Assembly (NCBI GenBank): GCA_018823415.1
Contig: JAHJIN010000348.1
Coordinates: 1 to 47,172 of the forward strand
Source: Chloroflexota bacterium
GTDB lineage: Bacteria > Chloroflexota > JAHJIN01
Length of the DNA: 47,172 nucleotides
Reading direction: 5' to 3'
Below the pieces are notes generated by a model, which was not told the DNA's origin, made no database searches, and saw only the letters and a program-made list of their open reading frames with translations. Below are positions 31,321 to 41,463 of this stretch, one piece after another. Every line of letters starts with the position of its first letter. Positions within the stretch are counted from its first letter, which is position 1. Made by a program: the position numbers and the translations under genes.

Positions 31321-33480
31321 TCAGCCGGCGCGCCGGACCAGCGGCAGGTACAGGCGCTGGTTCAAGGGCACGCTGGGTGGGATCGCAAACAGCGTGATCG
31401 AGTTGGCCGGCAGGGTAGCGGTGAACCCACCGGCCGTGATCGTCTGGTCCGGCTCGTGGATGATGGCAGCCAGGTTGGCGGCGCTGTAGCAATAGACCGA
31501 GGCGGCAGCCGCTGGCGCAAAGCCGGCCAGTGTGACGGTGCTGGTAAGCGGCTGCCCGGTCTTGTTGATCGCCAGCACCGTCAGTGCCCCATCAGGACTG
31601 CGCCGGGCCGCATAGACCGATAGTTTTTCCTGGTCGGCGCTGACGGCGCGGACGCTGGTCTCTCCAAAGGCGCTGCCGGCTCCGTCATAGTTGCGGTACA
31701 TGCGAAAGGCGAATATGCCCGGGGCCATCGCCGTATTCGGCGGGCCCCACAGCGTCGCCATGTCCAGCCCCTCCCGGCCAAAGATGCCCAGCACGTCAGC
31801 CTGGGCCAGCGCCCCGTTGATGTGATCCAGCGCGCACCAGTTGTACTGGGTGATCGCCAGTTTGGTGCCGGGGTAATTGTCGGCCACCCACTGCTTCATC
31901 CGCGGGATCAGGTAGACCGGCTCACCAATCCAGCTCTCGTCCGTGTAGGCCGGGTCCCAGAGCGACCGGGTGGAGCGCAGGCGCAGCGCCTGCACAGCCG
32001 GACTGCCCGCCGGCGAGAGCGCGACGCCGCTGGCCTGGGGATAGTAATGCACGTCCAGGTAGTCCAGGATGCGCGCGCCGTGGGCGTCCTGGTACGTCTT
32101 CATCTGCTGGAGATACCATTCCACAAACGGCACGTCGCCGTGCGCCAGGCGATCCTGGGGGTGCTCCCACCAGGCCCCGCCAGGCGCCCAGTCCAGCGCC
32201 GACCAGAAATAGGCCGTCCAGCCCCACACCACCGGGCCGAGCGTCTGGGCCGTTGGGTCGGCGGACTTGATGGCGGCGGCATAGGCCCAGGTGCGGTCGC
32301 GCAGTTCGTCATAGCTGGCGGGCGCGGGATGCACGTCGCGATGGGTGCCGTTCCACAGCATCGGCTCGTTGTCCAGGTCGTAGAACAGCACCCCGCCGCT
32401 TGCCGCCGGGCCATACTGGGCCGTCAGGTGGTTGATCCAGGAAATCACAAAGGTGGTGGTGATGGCGATGCTGGTATCGGCCGGGTCATTGCCGGTGAGA
32501 GGCACACCGCCCAGTTCGCCGTTGCCGCAGTCCGGGTCCCACGACCAGTCGGCGTCATCCTGCGGCCCGTAGCGGCTGATTTGAAAACCGCAATCGTAGG
32601 GATGGCCGGTCAGGCGGCGCCTGGGCGTCCAGCCGATAAGGGGCATGGTCAGCAGCGTCTGGGTGCCGGTGCGCCGGTCCTGCTCGACGAACTGGTCCAC
32701 CGTGCCCGGCGCGTCGGGGATGTTCTCAAAGTACCAATCGCTGCCGGTGTTGTGGACGTCGAGCTGCCAGTTGTAGCGCGTGGTCGAATTGCCGCCCCAC
32801 CGGCGGACCGGCAGTCGCACGGCATTGGCAACCGCCTCGCTGGCGAAATTGATGCCATAGATGTACGGGCTGATGGGGTGCTGGTCGGCGGCGGCGTCCA
32901 CGCTCAGGGCCGGGCCATCGGTCGGCGGCTCGGGCGTGGGGGTAGGCGCGCCGGTGTCCACAAACGCGACGTCGTCCAGGTAGAACGTGGGCTGGCCGGT
33001 GGCACTGTTGTTGAACCACTGGATGCTGTACACCTCGCGGGCCGGGTGGCCCAGCAAGGAAAGGTCTACCTGCGCCCAGGCATTGGCCGGCGGCGTGACG
33101 TTCTGCTCGACGGTGCCGGTGCGCAGCGTGACGATGACGGTGAGGGGCTGCCCGCCGGCCGCGCCGCCGTGAACCCAGAAGCGGAACGCGTCGTATGCGC
33201 TCACGTCCAGGTACGCGCCGCCGTAGCCGATCTGCAAACCGCTCCAGCCGCCGGTGTAGGTGACGGCGATGGACGCAGTGCCGGCGTAGACCTGGCTGGC
33301 GTTGGCATAGTTGGACGTGACGCTGCCGTACGACCAGTCCTGCCAGCCGGCGGCCAGGGCGTCCGTGTAGACCGGCAGGTCGGCGGCAGCCCCGGCGCGC
33401 CGGGCCGAGCCGGACAGGTTGACCAGCAGCGCGCCGGCCACGATCAGCGTGGCGGTCAGGGTAAGCCATCTGGGGTTCAT
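31321..33480 (-). CDS. Secreted GH44-like glycoside hydrolase with Glu-to-Gln at the nucleophile
   Basis: 719 residues: signal peptide (1 to about 32), an N-terminal beta-sandwich carbohydrate-binding-like domain (about 35-180), a Pro/Thr linker, then a GH44-type domain. Family marks are ISPYIYGINF, RRWGGNSTTRYNWQLD, YDLDNEPMLW with the acid/base Glu372, and QADVLGIFGREGLDMATLW. GH44 enzymes cut xyloglucan and cellulose-type glucans and use a Glu nucleophile in ITEYNW. Here the motif is ITQYNW, Gln545 (CAG at 31846-31848), one base from GAG. Substitution at a retaining nucleophile normally abolishes hydrolysis. A C-terminal beta domain follows and the protein ends RLYLPLVRRAG, the tail shared with three secreted proteases here. 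Its ribosome site is weak. Confidence 0.85.
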   Translation of the reverse strand: MNPRWLTLTATLIVAGALLVNLSGSARRAGAAADLPVYTDALAAGWQDWSYGSVTSNYANASQVYAGTASIAVTYTGGWSGLQIGYGGAYLDVSAYDAFRFWVHGGAAGGQPLTVIVTLRTGTVEQNVTPPANAWAQVDLSLLGHPAREVYSIQWFNNSATGQPTFYLDDVAFVDTGAPTPTPEPPTDGPALSVDAAADQHPISPYIYGINFASEAVANAVRLPVRRWGGNSTTRYNWQLDVHNTGSDWYFENIPDAPGTVDQFVEQDRRTGTQTLLTMPLIGWTPRRRLTGHPYDCGFQISRYGPQDDADWSWDPDCGNGELGGVPLTGNDPADTSIAITTTFVISWINHLTAQYGPAASGGVLFYDLDNEPMLWNGTHRDVHPAPASYDELRDRTWAYAAAIKSADPTAQTLGPVVWGWTAYFWSALDWAPGGAWWEHPQDRLAHGDVPFVEWYLQQMKTYQDAHGARILDYLDVHYYPQASGVALSPAGSPAVQALRLRSTRSLWDPAYTDESWIGEPVYLIPRMKQWVADNYPGTKLAITQYNWCALDHINGALAQADVLGIFGREGLDMATLWGPPNTAMAPGIFAFRMYRNYDGAGSAFGETSVRAVSADQEKLSVYAARRSPDGALTVLAINKTGQPLTSTVTLAGFAPAAAASVYCYSAANLAAIIHEPDQTITAGGFTATLPANSITLFAIPPSVPLNQRLYLPLVRRAG

Positions 33481-33571
33481 CGCGTGCTCTACCTCGCTTC
33501 AATAGCTCGCAGAGCCTCGGGCGCGAGAGGTGACTGGCCGGTGCAGCCAGAGCCCGAGCCTCGTCAGGGAG

Positions 33572-33600
33572 ATTATATCACGCGGTATCCGAGAAGGCAA
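33572..33600 (-). promoter_or_regulatory. Promoter of the GH44-like gene
   Basis: Minus strand TTGCCT (33595-33600), 17 nt, TATAAT (33572-33577) with TGA before it. Its -35 is 3 bp from the -35 of the divergent dehydrogenase promoter. Predicted leader about 85 nt. Confidence 0.75.
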
Positions 33601-33603
33601 TGC

Positions 33604-33632
33604 TTGCCCGGGCGCAGCGGGGGTGCTATAAT
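33604..33632 (+). promoter_or_regulatory. Promoter of the alcohol dehydrogenase gene
   Basis: TTGCCC (33604-33609), 17 nt, TATAAT (33627-33632) with extended TGC. Arranged back to back with the GH44 promoter. Confidence 0.78.
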
Positions 33633-33684
33633 CACCCCGGCGAAATGGCCAGAGCGACGATTGAGACAATCCCCGGAGGAGAAC

Positions 33685-34707
33685 ATGCAGCAGGCAGTCA
33701 TGACGGCCCCTGGCCGCATCGAGTTCCGCGACGTGGCGCGACCGGCGGCCGCCGCCAACCAGGTGCTCATCCAGGTGAAACGGATCGGCATCTGCGGCTC
33801 GGACATCCACGTGTTCCACGGCCGGCATCCCTATACCAGTTACCCGGTCGTCCAGGGGCATGAGGTGGCCGGCGTGGTCGCAGAGGTAGGCGACCAGGTC
33901 ATGGGGCTGGCGCCGGGGGACCCGGTGACTTTTATGCCGCAGATCACCTGTGGCCGGTGCTATCCGTGCGCCCACGGGCAGCACCACATCTGCGAGTCGC
34001 TCCGGGTCATGGGCTTTCAGGCTCCCGGCGCTGCCCAAGAGTTCTTGCCCGTCGCGGCCGATCAGGTCTTGCGGGTGCCGGGCCATGTCTCACTGGACCA
34101 GATCGCAATGGTCGAGCCGGTGGCAGTGGCCGTCCATGCCCTGGCCCGAGCCGGGGGTGTCCTCCCGGGGCAGCGCGTGCTGGTGCTGGGCGCCGGCACC
34201 ATCGGCAATCTGGTGGCCCAGGTGGCGCACGCCGCCGGCGCGGCAGTGTTGATCACCGATGTCAGCGAATTCAAGCTAGACAAGGCCCGGGCTTGCGGCA
34301 TCGACTGGGCCGTCAACACGAGCCAGGAAGACCTGAGACCGGCCATCCGGCGCTATCTGGGACCCGACCGGGCTGACCTTGTCCTGGAGTGCGTGGGCGC
34401 ACCGGAGACGATGGCCCAGGCAGTGGCACACGCCCGCCCGGGCACGACCATCGTGGTGGTGGGGGTGTTTGGCGAGCCGCCAACGGTGGACCTGGCCCGG
34501 GTCCAGAACTGCGAGCTTGGCTTGGTGGGCACGTTGATGTACCAGAAGCCGGACTATGAACAGGCCATCGAGCTGGTCGCCGGTGGGAAACTGTGCCTGG
34601 AGGAGATGATCACGCATCGCTTCCCGTTTGCCGAGTACCGCCAGGCGTACTCGGCCATCGAGGCCGCATGGGGGCGCTACCTCAAAGTGATGATCGCACT
34701 GGACTGA
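33685..34707 (+). CDS. Zinc-dependent medium-chain alcohol/polyol dehydrogenase
   Basis: A 340-residue NAD(P)-dependent dehydrogenase. The start is ATG 33685 after CGGAGGAGAAC; the frame is open far upstream but without coding signs. Catalytic zinc site: GICGSDIHVFHG and VQGHEVAG. Structural zinc: CGRCYPCAHGQHHIC, with the full four-Cys set. Rossmann motif VLGAGTIGNLVAQ. The closest families are sorbitol/threonine dehydrogenase-like; the substrate is unknown. It is divergent from the glycosidase gene and may respond to the same conditions. Confidence 0.9.
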   Translation: MQQAVMTAPGRIEFRDVARPAAAANQVLIQVKRIGICGSDIHVFHGRHPYTSYPVVQGHEVAGVVAEVGDQVMGLAPGDPVTFMPQITCGRCYPCAHGQHHICESLRVMGFQAPGAAQEFLPVAADQVLRVPGHVSLDQIAMVEPVAVAVHALARAGGVLPGQRVLVLGAGTIGNLVAQVAHAAGAAVLITDVSEFKLDKARACGIDWAVNTSQEDLRPAIRRYLGPDRADLVLECVGAPETMAQAVAHARPGTTIVVVGVFGEPPTVDLARVQNCELGLVGTLMYQKPDYEQAIELVAGGKLCLEEMITHRFPFAEYRQAYSAIEAAWGRYLKVMIALD

Positions 34708-34803
34708 TGCCGGTGCGCCGGTTACGATTGCCTCGCACCAACCGCATCTTATCATGATGGCGTCAGATGAAAGCCATCGCCCGCCTGTCCCCCATATACC
34801 CCC

Positions 34804-34832
34804 TTGCATAATCTTGCCTCTTGATGTATAAT
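34804..34832 (+). promoter_or_regulatory. groESL promoter
   Basis: TTGCAT (34804-34809), 17 nt, TATAAT (34827-34832) preceded by TGA/TG. Vegetative type, with the CIRCE operator just downstream overlapping the start region. Confidence 0.8.
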
Positions 34833-34841
34833 ACGTCCAGT

Positions 34842-34868
34842 TTAGCACTCTCATGCCTAGAGTGCTAA
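34842..34868 (+). promoter_or_regulatory. CIRCE operator (HrcA binding site)
   Basis: A perfect inverted repeat, TTAGCACTC (34842-34850), 9-nt spacer, GAGTGCTAA (34860-34868). This is the consensus CIRCE element, bound by the HrcA repressor, so groESL here should be derepressed by heat or protein misfolding. hrcA is not in the window. Confidence 0.97.
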
Positions 34869-34911
34869 GAAATATCAAGCCAGAGTATAGAGAATGAAGG
34901 AGGTTGAAGGT

Positions 34912-35214
34912 ATGGCACTCAAGCTCAAACCCATGTACGATCGTGTGTTGATCAAGCCGTTGGAAAAAGACGAGATGACCAAGGGAGGCATCCTGCTCCC
35001 GGACACGGCCAAGGAAAAGCCCCAGGAAGGCGAGATCGTCGCTGCGGGACCGGGGCGGCTGGATGATGACGGCGATCCCATCGCCCTCACCGTCAAAGTC
35101 GGCGACCGCGTGATCTATGCCAAGTACGCCGGCACCGAGATCGAGATCGAAGGCGAGGACAAAAAGTGGCTCATCCTCAAAGAGAGCGACATCCTGGCCA
35201 TTGTAGAACGCTAA
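34912..35214 (+). CDS. groES: Co-chaperonin GroES
   Basis: 100 residues from ATG 34912, set by AAGGAGG; an upstream in-frame ATG lies before the ribosome site. [44 protein letters not shown] contains the mobile loop. Later [19 protein letters not shown] and [12 protein letters not shown] are typical. It caps GroEL and is first in the CIRCE-controlled operon. Confidence 0.97.
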   Translation: MALKLKPMYDRVLIKPLEKDEMTKGGILLPDTAKEKPQEGEIVAAGPGRLDDDGDPIALTVKVGDRVIYAKYAGTEIEIEGEDKKWLILKESDILAIVER

Positions 35215-35257
35215 TCGACTGGCATGAAGACCAGCGAACCATCAAGGAGGAATGAAT

Positions 35258-36895
<1,638 letters not shown>

Positions 36896-36927
36896 ACCGA
36901 ACAGTCAACCAGTAACCTAACAAAGAG

Positions 36928-36959
36928 CAGCCCTCGCGGGTTTACCGCGAGGGCTGTTT
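36928..36959 (+). terminator. groESL terminator
   Basis: A perfect 12-bp stem, 36928-36939 with 36945-36956 (core CAGCCCTCGCGG), loop GTTTA, then TTT. The convergent lipoprotein gene ends shortly beyond it, so it may serve both strands. Confidence 0.85.
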
Positions 36960-37022
36960 GGCATTTGGAGATGGTCACACTACACTATCCCGATCCGCGC
37001 CAAACGCCAAGTGTGGCGGGGC

Positions 37023-38189
37023 CTATTGAACCGTCAGGATCTCGAGCGGGCTGATGGAATACTTGCCCACGGTATCCCAGGCCTCCACGTTGATGTTGTA
37101 CGTGCCCGGGGCTGGCGGGTCCCACTTGGGCGTAATGTCCACCGATGTTTGCCCCACGTTGGGGTCCGGCGCATCCCAGGTCTTGATCGGATTACCCTCT
37201 ACCAGGACCCGAATGCGTGTGACGCCCTTGCTGTCATAGGCCTTGATGTGCCATTTGACCGGCGTGCCAAAAGCCACCGGGTTCTGCGTCAGGCGCACCT
37301 TGAGGTCCGGCGGATTGTCGTCGGCGATGCCGATGGTGACGTGGTTGCTATCGGCCACGCCGCCCGAATTGCTCAAGGCGCGCACCCACACGTCGTGGTC
37401 GCCGATGTGATCCGAACTCCAGCGGAACGTGAACTGCTGGGGACTGCTCTCGCGGGCGGTGATCAGTTGGCCGTCGATCCACAATTCCACGCGCCGCACG
37501 CCCGACACATCGGTGGCCGAGCCCCGGATGTCGATGGCCTGGTTCTGCATGATCACCACCCGGCCCTGGGGCTGGTCGATACGCACCTGGGGCACCGTGA
37601 CCTGCCGCACCACCTGGACCGTGATCTTGGCCGAGTTGCTGGGCGTGTATTGGCTGTCATAGACCACCACCGACAGGTTATAGGACCCTGCGGTGCCCGG
37701 CGTCCAGACCAGGCTATCGGTGAGGCGGCTGGGGTACTGGTCATATTCGTGCCGGCCCACCCGGGTCTGGCCCACGTACAGCTCGGATACGGACACGCCA
37801 TCCTCACTGGCAGCGTTGAACTTGACGGTGATGGGCGTGTTGACGTTGTATTGGGCGTTCTGGGGTGGACTGGTGATGGATGCCGTGGGCCGCTGCTGGG
37901 GCTTGACCGGCGTGGGCAGGGGCGGCGGCGTGGGGCCGACCGGCGTGGGCACCGGGGGACTGGTGGGCGTGGGCGATGGCACCAGCGTGGGCTGCACCAC
38001 GGTGGGCGTGGGTGTCGGCGACGCCGGCTCGGGCGTGGCCGTGATGATTACCACCACCGGCGTGTAGGTGGGTAACGGCCCCGGCGCCGTAGGCGCAATC
38101 GGCGTGGGCATTTGACAGCCAGAAACCGCCAGGGCCACCAGGAGCACCATGCTGCTGGCAATCCAGAAACGAGTTAGTCGAGTTTTCAC
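37023..38189 (-). CDS. Ig-like domain lipoprotein with Pro/Thr linker
   Basis: 388 residues from GTG 38189, set by GGGGAGGAAGACC; a longer frame lacks a ribosome site. The signal peptide ends in the lipobox ALAVSGC (Cys near residue 26), so it is a membrane-anchored lipoprotein. A Pro/Thr-rich linker (about 30-110) follows, then three Ig-like beta repeats, each opening with phrases like ASITSPPQNAQYNVNTPITV, VRIDQPQGRVVIMQNQAIDI and a DNPPDLKVRL domain. No catalytic motif. It lies 26 bp after the membrane protein gene on the same strand, presumably one operon. Probably surface structural or binding function. Confidence 0.85.
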   Translation of the reverse strand: MKTRLTRFWIASSMVLLVALAVSGCQMPTPIAPTAPGPLPTYTPVVVIITATPEPASPTPTPTVVQPTLVPSPTPTSPPVPTPVGPTPPPLPTPVKPQQRPTASITSPPQNAQYNVNTPITVKFNAASEDGVSVSELYVGQTRVGRHEYDQYPSRLTDSLVWTPGTAGSYNLSVVVYDSQYTPSNSAKITVQVVRQVTVPQVRIDQPQGRVVIMQNQAIDIRGSATDVSGVRRVELWIDGQLITARESSPQQFTFRWSSDHIGDHDVWVRALSNSGGVADSNHVTIGIADDNPPDLKVRLTQNPVAFGTPVKWHIKAYDSKGVTRIRVLVEGNPIKTWDAPDPNVGQTSVDITPKWDPPAPGTYNINVEAWDTVGKYSISPLEILTVQ

Positions 38190-38215
38190 GGTCTTCCTCC
38201 CCGAATAAAATGAGT

Positions 38216-39304
38216 CTATGGCAGGTTGGCGACGTATTCCAGGACCCGCTGGACCGACCAGACAATCACCGGGAACAGTAGGGCCGAGAGTAGAACGCCC
38301 AGGGTGCCGGGCTGCCACGGCCAGGTGCGCAACTTGGCCAGGGCGTTGTGTTCGATCTCGAGGCTGTCCATTGCCCGCTGGATGTCGGGCATCTCGCTCA
38401 TGTCGTTGGCGTCGATGGCCCGGTGGAGCCGTTCGACAGTGATCGCCAGGTGATGGCCAGCCGCGGCCTCCAGACGGTCTTTTTCGGCATCCATGCGCTG
38501 GTGCATGCCCATCAGTGGCATCAAGAACGTTGCCACCAATATCAGCATTGTAAAAGCAAAGAACGCCAGGGTGGCCGGATTGGACATCTCGTAGCTCATG
38601 TACTCGTTGATGTATGCGGTCGCGGGATCCAGGATCAGGATATAGCCGACGACGGTGCGCACGGCCGGGCCGGCAAAAGCATAGAGCGGATCGGGATCAA
38701 AGAGATCGATGTTGGCGGCGACGGTGTGGATGAGGCGCACCGTGGTGATCTGGTGGATGGTATAGTAAAGCATGGTCGCAAAGACGCTGGCGGTCAGGGC
38801 ATAGTCAAAGGCATCAAAGGCCAGTGCCAGTTGCGAGGTGGACCAGTCGTCCGGCGGCGACTCGAACAGTATCGAACAAGCCGCCACCGCCAGACCGATG
38901 CCGCCGGCCAGCAGTGTCGGCCATGCGGGCAGGTGAGTGAGCCGATAGTACAATTGGGCCGATTCGCCCGGGCTTGCCGCCAGGGCCGGGGCAAAGCTGG
39001 CCCAGGCGCGCCGGGCTGCGCCCGTCAGATAGACCATCAGCCCCAGGAAATAGATGCTGGACCCGTTGCGGATGGCCCACAGCGGCTCGATGGCCCACAT
39101 GACCTGGGAGCCATCGAACCACTTGATGGCGTTGGCTGTCAGAAACAGCAACAGGCACGCGCCCAGATAGTAGACAAACCAGGGACCCGGCAACCGGTGA
39201 ACCAGATCGCCGAGGTAATCGACCCAACTGGCCGCGTAGGGCCGGGCCATCGGCGCCGGCTCGATCATGAGGGTGGGTTGTCCAGTGGCGGTTTCTTCAG
39301 TCAC
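38216..39304 (-). CDS. Multi-pass membrane protein of unknown function
   Basis: 362 residues from GTG 39304 with AAGGAG upstream. Hydrophobic spans are visible around 40-60, 80-100, 130-150, 165-190, 205-235, 240-265 and 335-355. Between the last two lies a soluble helical part (MHQRMDAEKDRLEAAAGHHLAITVERLHRAIDANDM) likely to form a coiled coil inside the cell. No enzyme motif recognised. A weak promoter candidate is TATACT at 39338-39343 (minus) with TGG before it. The lipoprotein gene follows directly. Confidence 0.8.
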   Translation of the reverse strand: MTEETATGQPTLMIEPAPMARPYAASWVDYLGDLVHRLPGPWFVYYLGACLLLFLTANAIKWFDGSQVMWAIEPLWAIRNGSSIYFLGLMVYLTGAARRAWASFAPALAASPGESAQLYYRLTHLPAWPTLLAGGIGLAVAACSILFESPPDDWSTSQLALAFDAFDYALTASVFATMLYYTIHQITTVRLIHTVAANIDLFDPDPLYAFAGPAVRTVVGYILILDPATAYINEYMSYEMSNPATLAFFAFTMLILVATFLMPLMGMHQRMDAEKDRLEAAAGHHLAITVERLHRAIDANDMSEMPDIQRAMDSLEIEHNALAKLRTWPWQPGTLGVLLSALLFPVIVWSVQRVLEYVANLP

Positions 39305-39387
39305 GGCCAGGCTCCTTGGCTTTCGCTGGTTGAGCCTAGTATACCATAATCTCGCTCAAAAGTCACACGAATTCAGTGGACAGTAGT

Positions 39388-39486
39388 TACCCTCCCGCAG
39401 GTTACCACGTGCGGTATCAGTCAAAACGCTGTTCTGAGCGAGTATTCAAACGTACCAGGCTCGTAAAAATAACCTGCGGGAGGGTA
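39388..39486. mobile_element. 99-bp element bounded by perfect 17-bp inverted repeats
   Basis: TACCCTCCCGCAGGTTA (39388-39404) and its exact reverse complement (39470-39486) enclose 65 bp of lower GC content with no ORF. Size and termini resemble a MITE or remnant of an insertion sequence. No target-site duplication is evident at the borders. It lies in the 294-bp gap between the membrane protein and M42 genes. A large regulatory hairpin is the alternative. Confidence 0.55.
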
Positions 39487-39525
39487 GGCCGAGTAGATAC
39501 AGACAGTGAACATCGCCCTCGTGAC

Positions 39526-39559
39526 AAAAAAACACTGGCAGCGCGAACGCCGCCAGTGT
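39526..39559 (-). terminator. Terminator of the M42 aminopeptidase gene
   Basis: On the minus strand ACACTGGC pairs with GCCAGTGT (39552-39559 and 39532-39539), followed by seven T (39526-39532). A second small palindrome, GGGCGAATTG/CAATTCGCCC, sits between the stop codon and this hairpin. Confidence 0.85.
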
Positions 39560-39598
39560 CATCATCAGCAATGCCCCGGGGCGAATTGCCAATTCGCC

Positions 39599-40597
39599 CT
39601 ACAACGCGATGGGGCTTTCCAGCAGCTTGACCAGCAGGTCCACGCAGGCGCGCACGTCACCGTAATCCACCATCTCGGAAGGGGTGTGGACGTGGCGGCT
39701 GGGGACAGAGATGCAGCCGGCCAGCACGCCGGCCCGGGTCATTTGCATGGCCCCGGCGTCGGTGCCGCCAAAGGGCAGGATCTCGAGCTGATACGGGATG
39801 TCGTGGGCCTTGGCCGTCTCTACCAGCAGCTCGCGGACCCGGGGGCTCACCAGCAGACTGTTGTCCTTGATCTTGATGGCCGCGCCTTTGCCCAACGCCA
39901 TCGGCATGAGGTATGGCTCCGGTGTGTCGCCAGAACCGCACACGTCCACCGCGATGCCCATGTCCGGGTCAATGCCATAGGCACTAGTTCGTGAGCCGCG
40001 CAGTCCCACCTCTTCTTGCACCGTGAACACGAAATAGACCTCATTGGGGCATGCAGTCATTTCTTTGATGACCTGCATCAGAATGGCGCAGCCGATACGG
40101 TCGTCAAAGTTGTTGGCAATGAGCCGCTGGCCCTGGTCCACGAACGGGCGTTGATAGGTGGCCATGTCACCGATTTGCACCTTGGACTCGGCGTCAGCCT
40201 TGTCTATGGCTCCAATGTCGATATAGATCTTGTCCATCTTGAGGACATCTTCGGGCTTGTCTGTCTTTTCCACACCCAAGATGCCCACCAGCCCATCGGC
40301 AAAGACCACGCGCTCGCCCACCAGCACATAGGGCCGAATGCCGCCAACGGTGCTGAATCGCAAAAAGCCCTTTTCGTCGATATAGCTCACCATAAAGCCA
40401 ATCTCGTCCATGTGCCCGGCCAGCATGATGCGGGGCGCGCCCGGCGCACCGGCCTTGTGGGCGATGAGATTGCCCATCACGTCCACGCGCACGTCATCGA
40501 CCAGTTCCGCAATCTCGGTCTTGATAAACTCACAGACCAGGTCTTCACGACCCGACGGTCCCCAGATCTCGGTTAGATTCTTGATCAGTTCTTTCAC
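39599..40597 (-). CDS. M42 family aminopeptidase/endoglucanase-like metallopeptidase
   Basis: 332 residues from GTG 40597, set by GGAGGAGAC; the open frame extends upstream past the promoter without signals. M42 enzymes are large dodecameric cobalt/zinc aminopeptidases. Metal ligands and catalytic residues are in place: AGHMDEIGF, NFDDRIGCA, TVQEEVGLRGS, DVCGSGDTP, and SRHVHTPSE. GGTDAGAMQMTRAGV is also typical. It probably trims peptides in the cytoplasm and could complement the secreted proteases, but that link is only thematic. Confidence 0.92.
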   Translation of the reverse strand: MKELIKNLTEIWGPSGREDLVCEFIKTEIAELVDDVRVDVMGNLIAHKAGAPGAPRIMLAGHMDEIGFMVSYIDEKGFLRFSTVGGIRPYVLVGERVVFADGLVGILGVEKTDKPEDVLKMDKIYIDIGAIDKADAESKVQIGDMATYQRPFVDQGQRLIANNFDDRIGCAILMQVIKEMTACPNEVYFVFTVQEEVGLRGSRTSAYGIDPDMGIAVDVCGSGDTPEPYLMPMALGKGAAIKIKDNSLLVSPRVRELLVETAKAHDIPYQLEILPFGGTDAGAMQMTRAGVLAGCISVPSRHVHTPSEMVDYGDVRACVDLLVKLLESPIAL

Positions 40598-40630
40598 TCG
40601 TCTCCTCCATAAAGAGTCCGTGGTACGTGT

Positions 40631-40659
40631 ATTGTACTCGCAGTGGGGGCTTTGGTCAA
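40631..40659 (-). promoter_or_regulatory. Promoter of the M42 aminopeptidase gene
   Basis: Minus strand TTGACC (40654-40659), 17 nt, TACAAT (40631-40636). Start about 30 nt before the GTG. Confidence 0.7.
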
Positions 40660-40744
40660 GCACAAGCCTGCTTGCCAGTGATGCGGGCCGGCTCTCAGGA
40701 GCCAGCAACTCGATTAGAGTTTGCAAAGAAATGCCCCGATCGTG

Positions 40745-40774
40745 TTGACAGACCCGTGCGAAACAGAGTATCAT
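40745..40774 (+). promoter_or_regulatory. Promoter of the two-component operon
   Basis: TTGACA (40745-40750), 18 nt, TATCAT (40769-40774), about 10 nt before the GGGAGG ribosome site, so the leader is very short. Confidence 0.65.
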
Positions 40775-40791
40775 AGACCTGGGAGGCGACC

Positions 40792-41463
40792 ATGCACATT
40801 CTGGTTGTGGAGGACGAGCAGCGGTTGGCGCGCCTGCTGCGGCGCGTGCTAGAGGAACAGGGCCATCAGGTGGAACTGGCCTTTGACGGCGAGACCGGGC
40901 ACGATCTGGGAGCCGCCGTCGAGTTTGACCTGATCGTCCTGGACCTGATGCTGCCCCGGCGCGATGGGCTGTCTGTATGCCGGGCCTGGCGCGCCGCTGG
41001 CGTGCGCACGCCGGTGCTCATGCTCACCGCCCGCGACGCCGTGAGCGACCGGGTGCGGGGCCTGGACGCCGGCGCTGACGATTATCTGGTGAAACCCTTT
41101 GCCATGGACGAGCTGCTGGCCCGGGTGCGGGCGCTAGGCCGGCGCACCGCTGGGGCCGGCGACTCGGCCCGTTGGCAGGTGGCCGATCTGGTCCTGGATC
41201 GATTGAGTCACGAGGTGTTTCGAGCCGATACACAGGTCCACCTGTCGGCCAAAGAGTTTGCCCTGCTGGAATATCTCATGCAGCACGCCGGGCAGGTGCT
41301 CACCCGCGATCAGATCCTGGACCGTGTATGGTGCTATGATTTCGACGGCCAGAACAACATGGTAGACCTATACATACACTATTTGCGGAAAAAGCTGGAC
41401 AAGCTGGGACCGCCGCTGATCCATACGGTCCGAGGGGTGGGTTATGTCCTCCGAGAGTCATGA
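40792..41463 (+). CDS. OmpR/PhoB-family response regulator
   Basis: 223 residues: receiver domain (1-115) with acidic pocket VVEDE, phosphorylated Asp51 in VLDLMLP and Lys in DYLVKPFAM, then a winged-helix DNA-binding domain (about 125-222) ending HTVRGVGYVLRES. GGGAGG precedes the ATG. The kinase gene overlaps its 3' end by 20 bp, a standard coupled pair. Target genes are unknown. Confidence 0.95.
   Translation: MHILVVEDEQRLARLLRRVLEEQGHQVELAFDGETGHDLGAAVEFDLIVLDLMLPRRDGLSVCRAWRAAGVRTPVLMLTARDAVSDRVRGLDAGADDYLVKPFAMDELLARVRALGRRTAGAGDSARWQVADLVLDRLSHEVFRADTQVHLSAKEFALLEYLMQHAGQVLTRDQILDRVWCYDFDGQNNMVDLYIHYLRKKLDKLGPPLIHTVRGVGYVLRES

Noticed and set aside
31822-33684. Long plus-strand extension of the dehydrogenase frame
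   Set aside because: The region before 33685 is antisense to the GH44-like gene. The real start has CGGAGGAGAAC and a promoter just upstream.
39579-39600. Palindrome GGGCGAATTG/CAATTCGCCC next to the M42 stop
   Set aside because: A nearly loopless perfect palindrome without a T-run; the real terminator is the hairpin at 39526-39559. It may be a small repeat but stands alone here.
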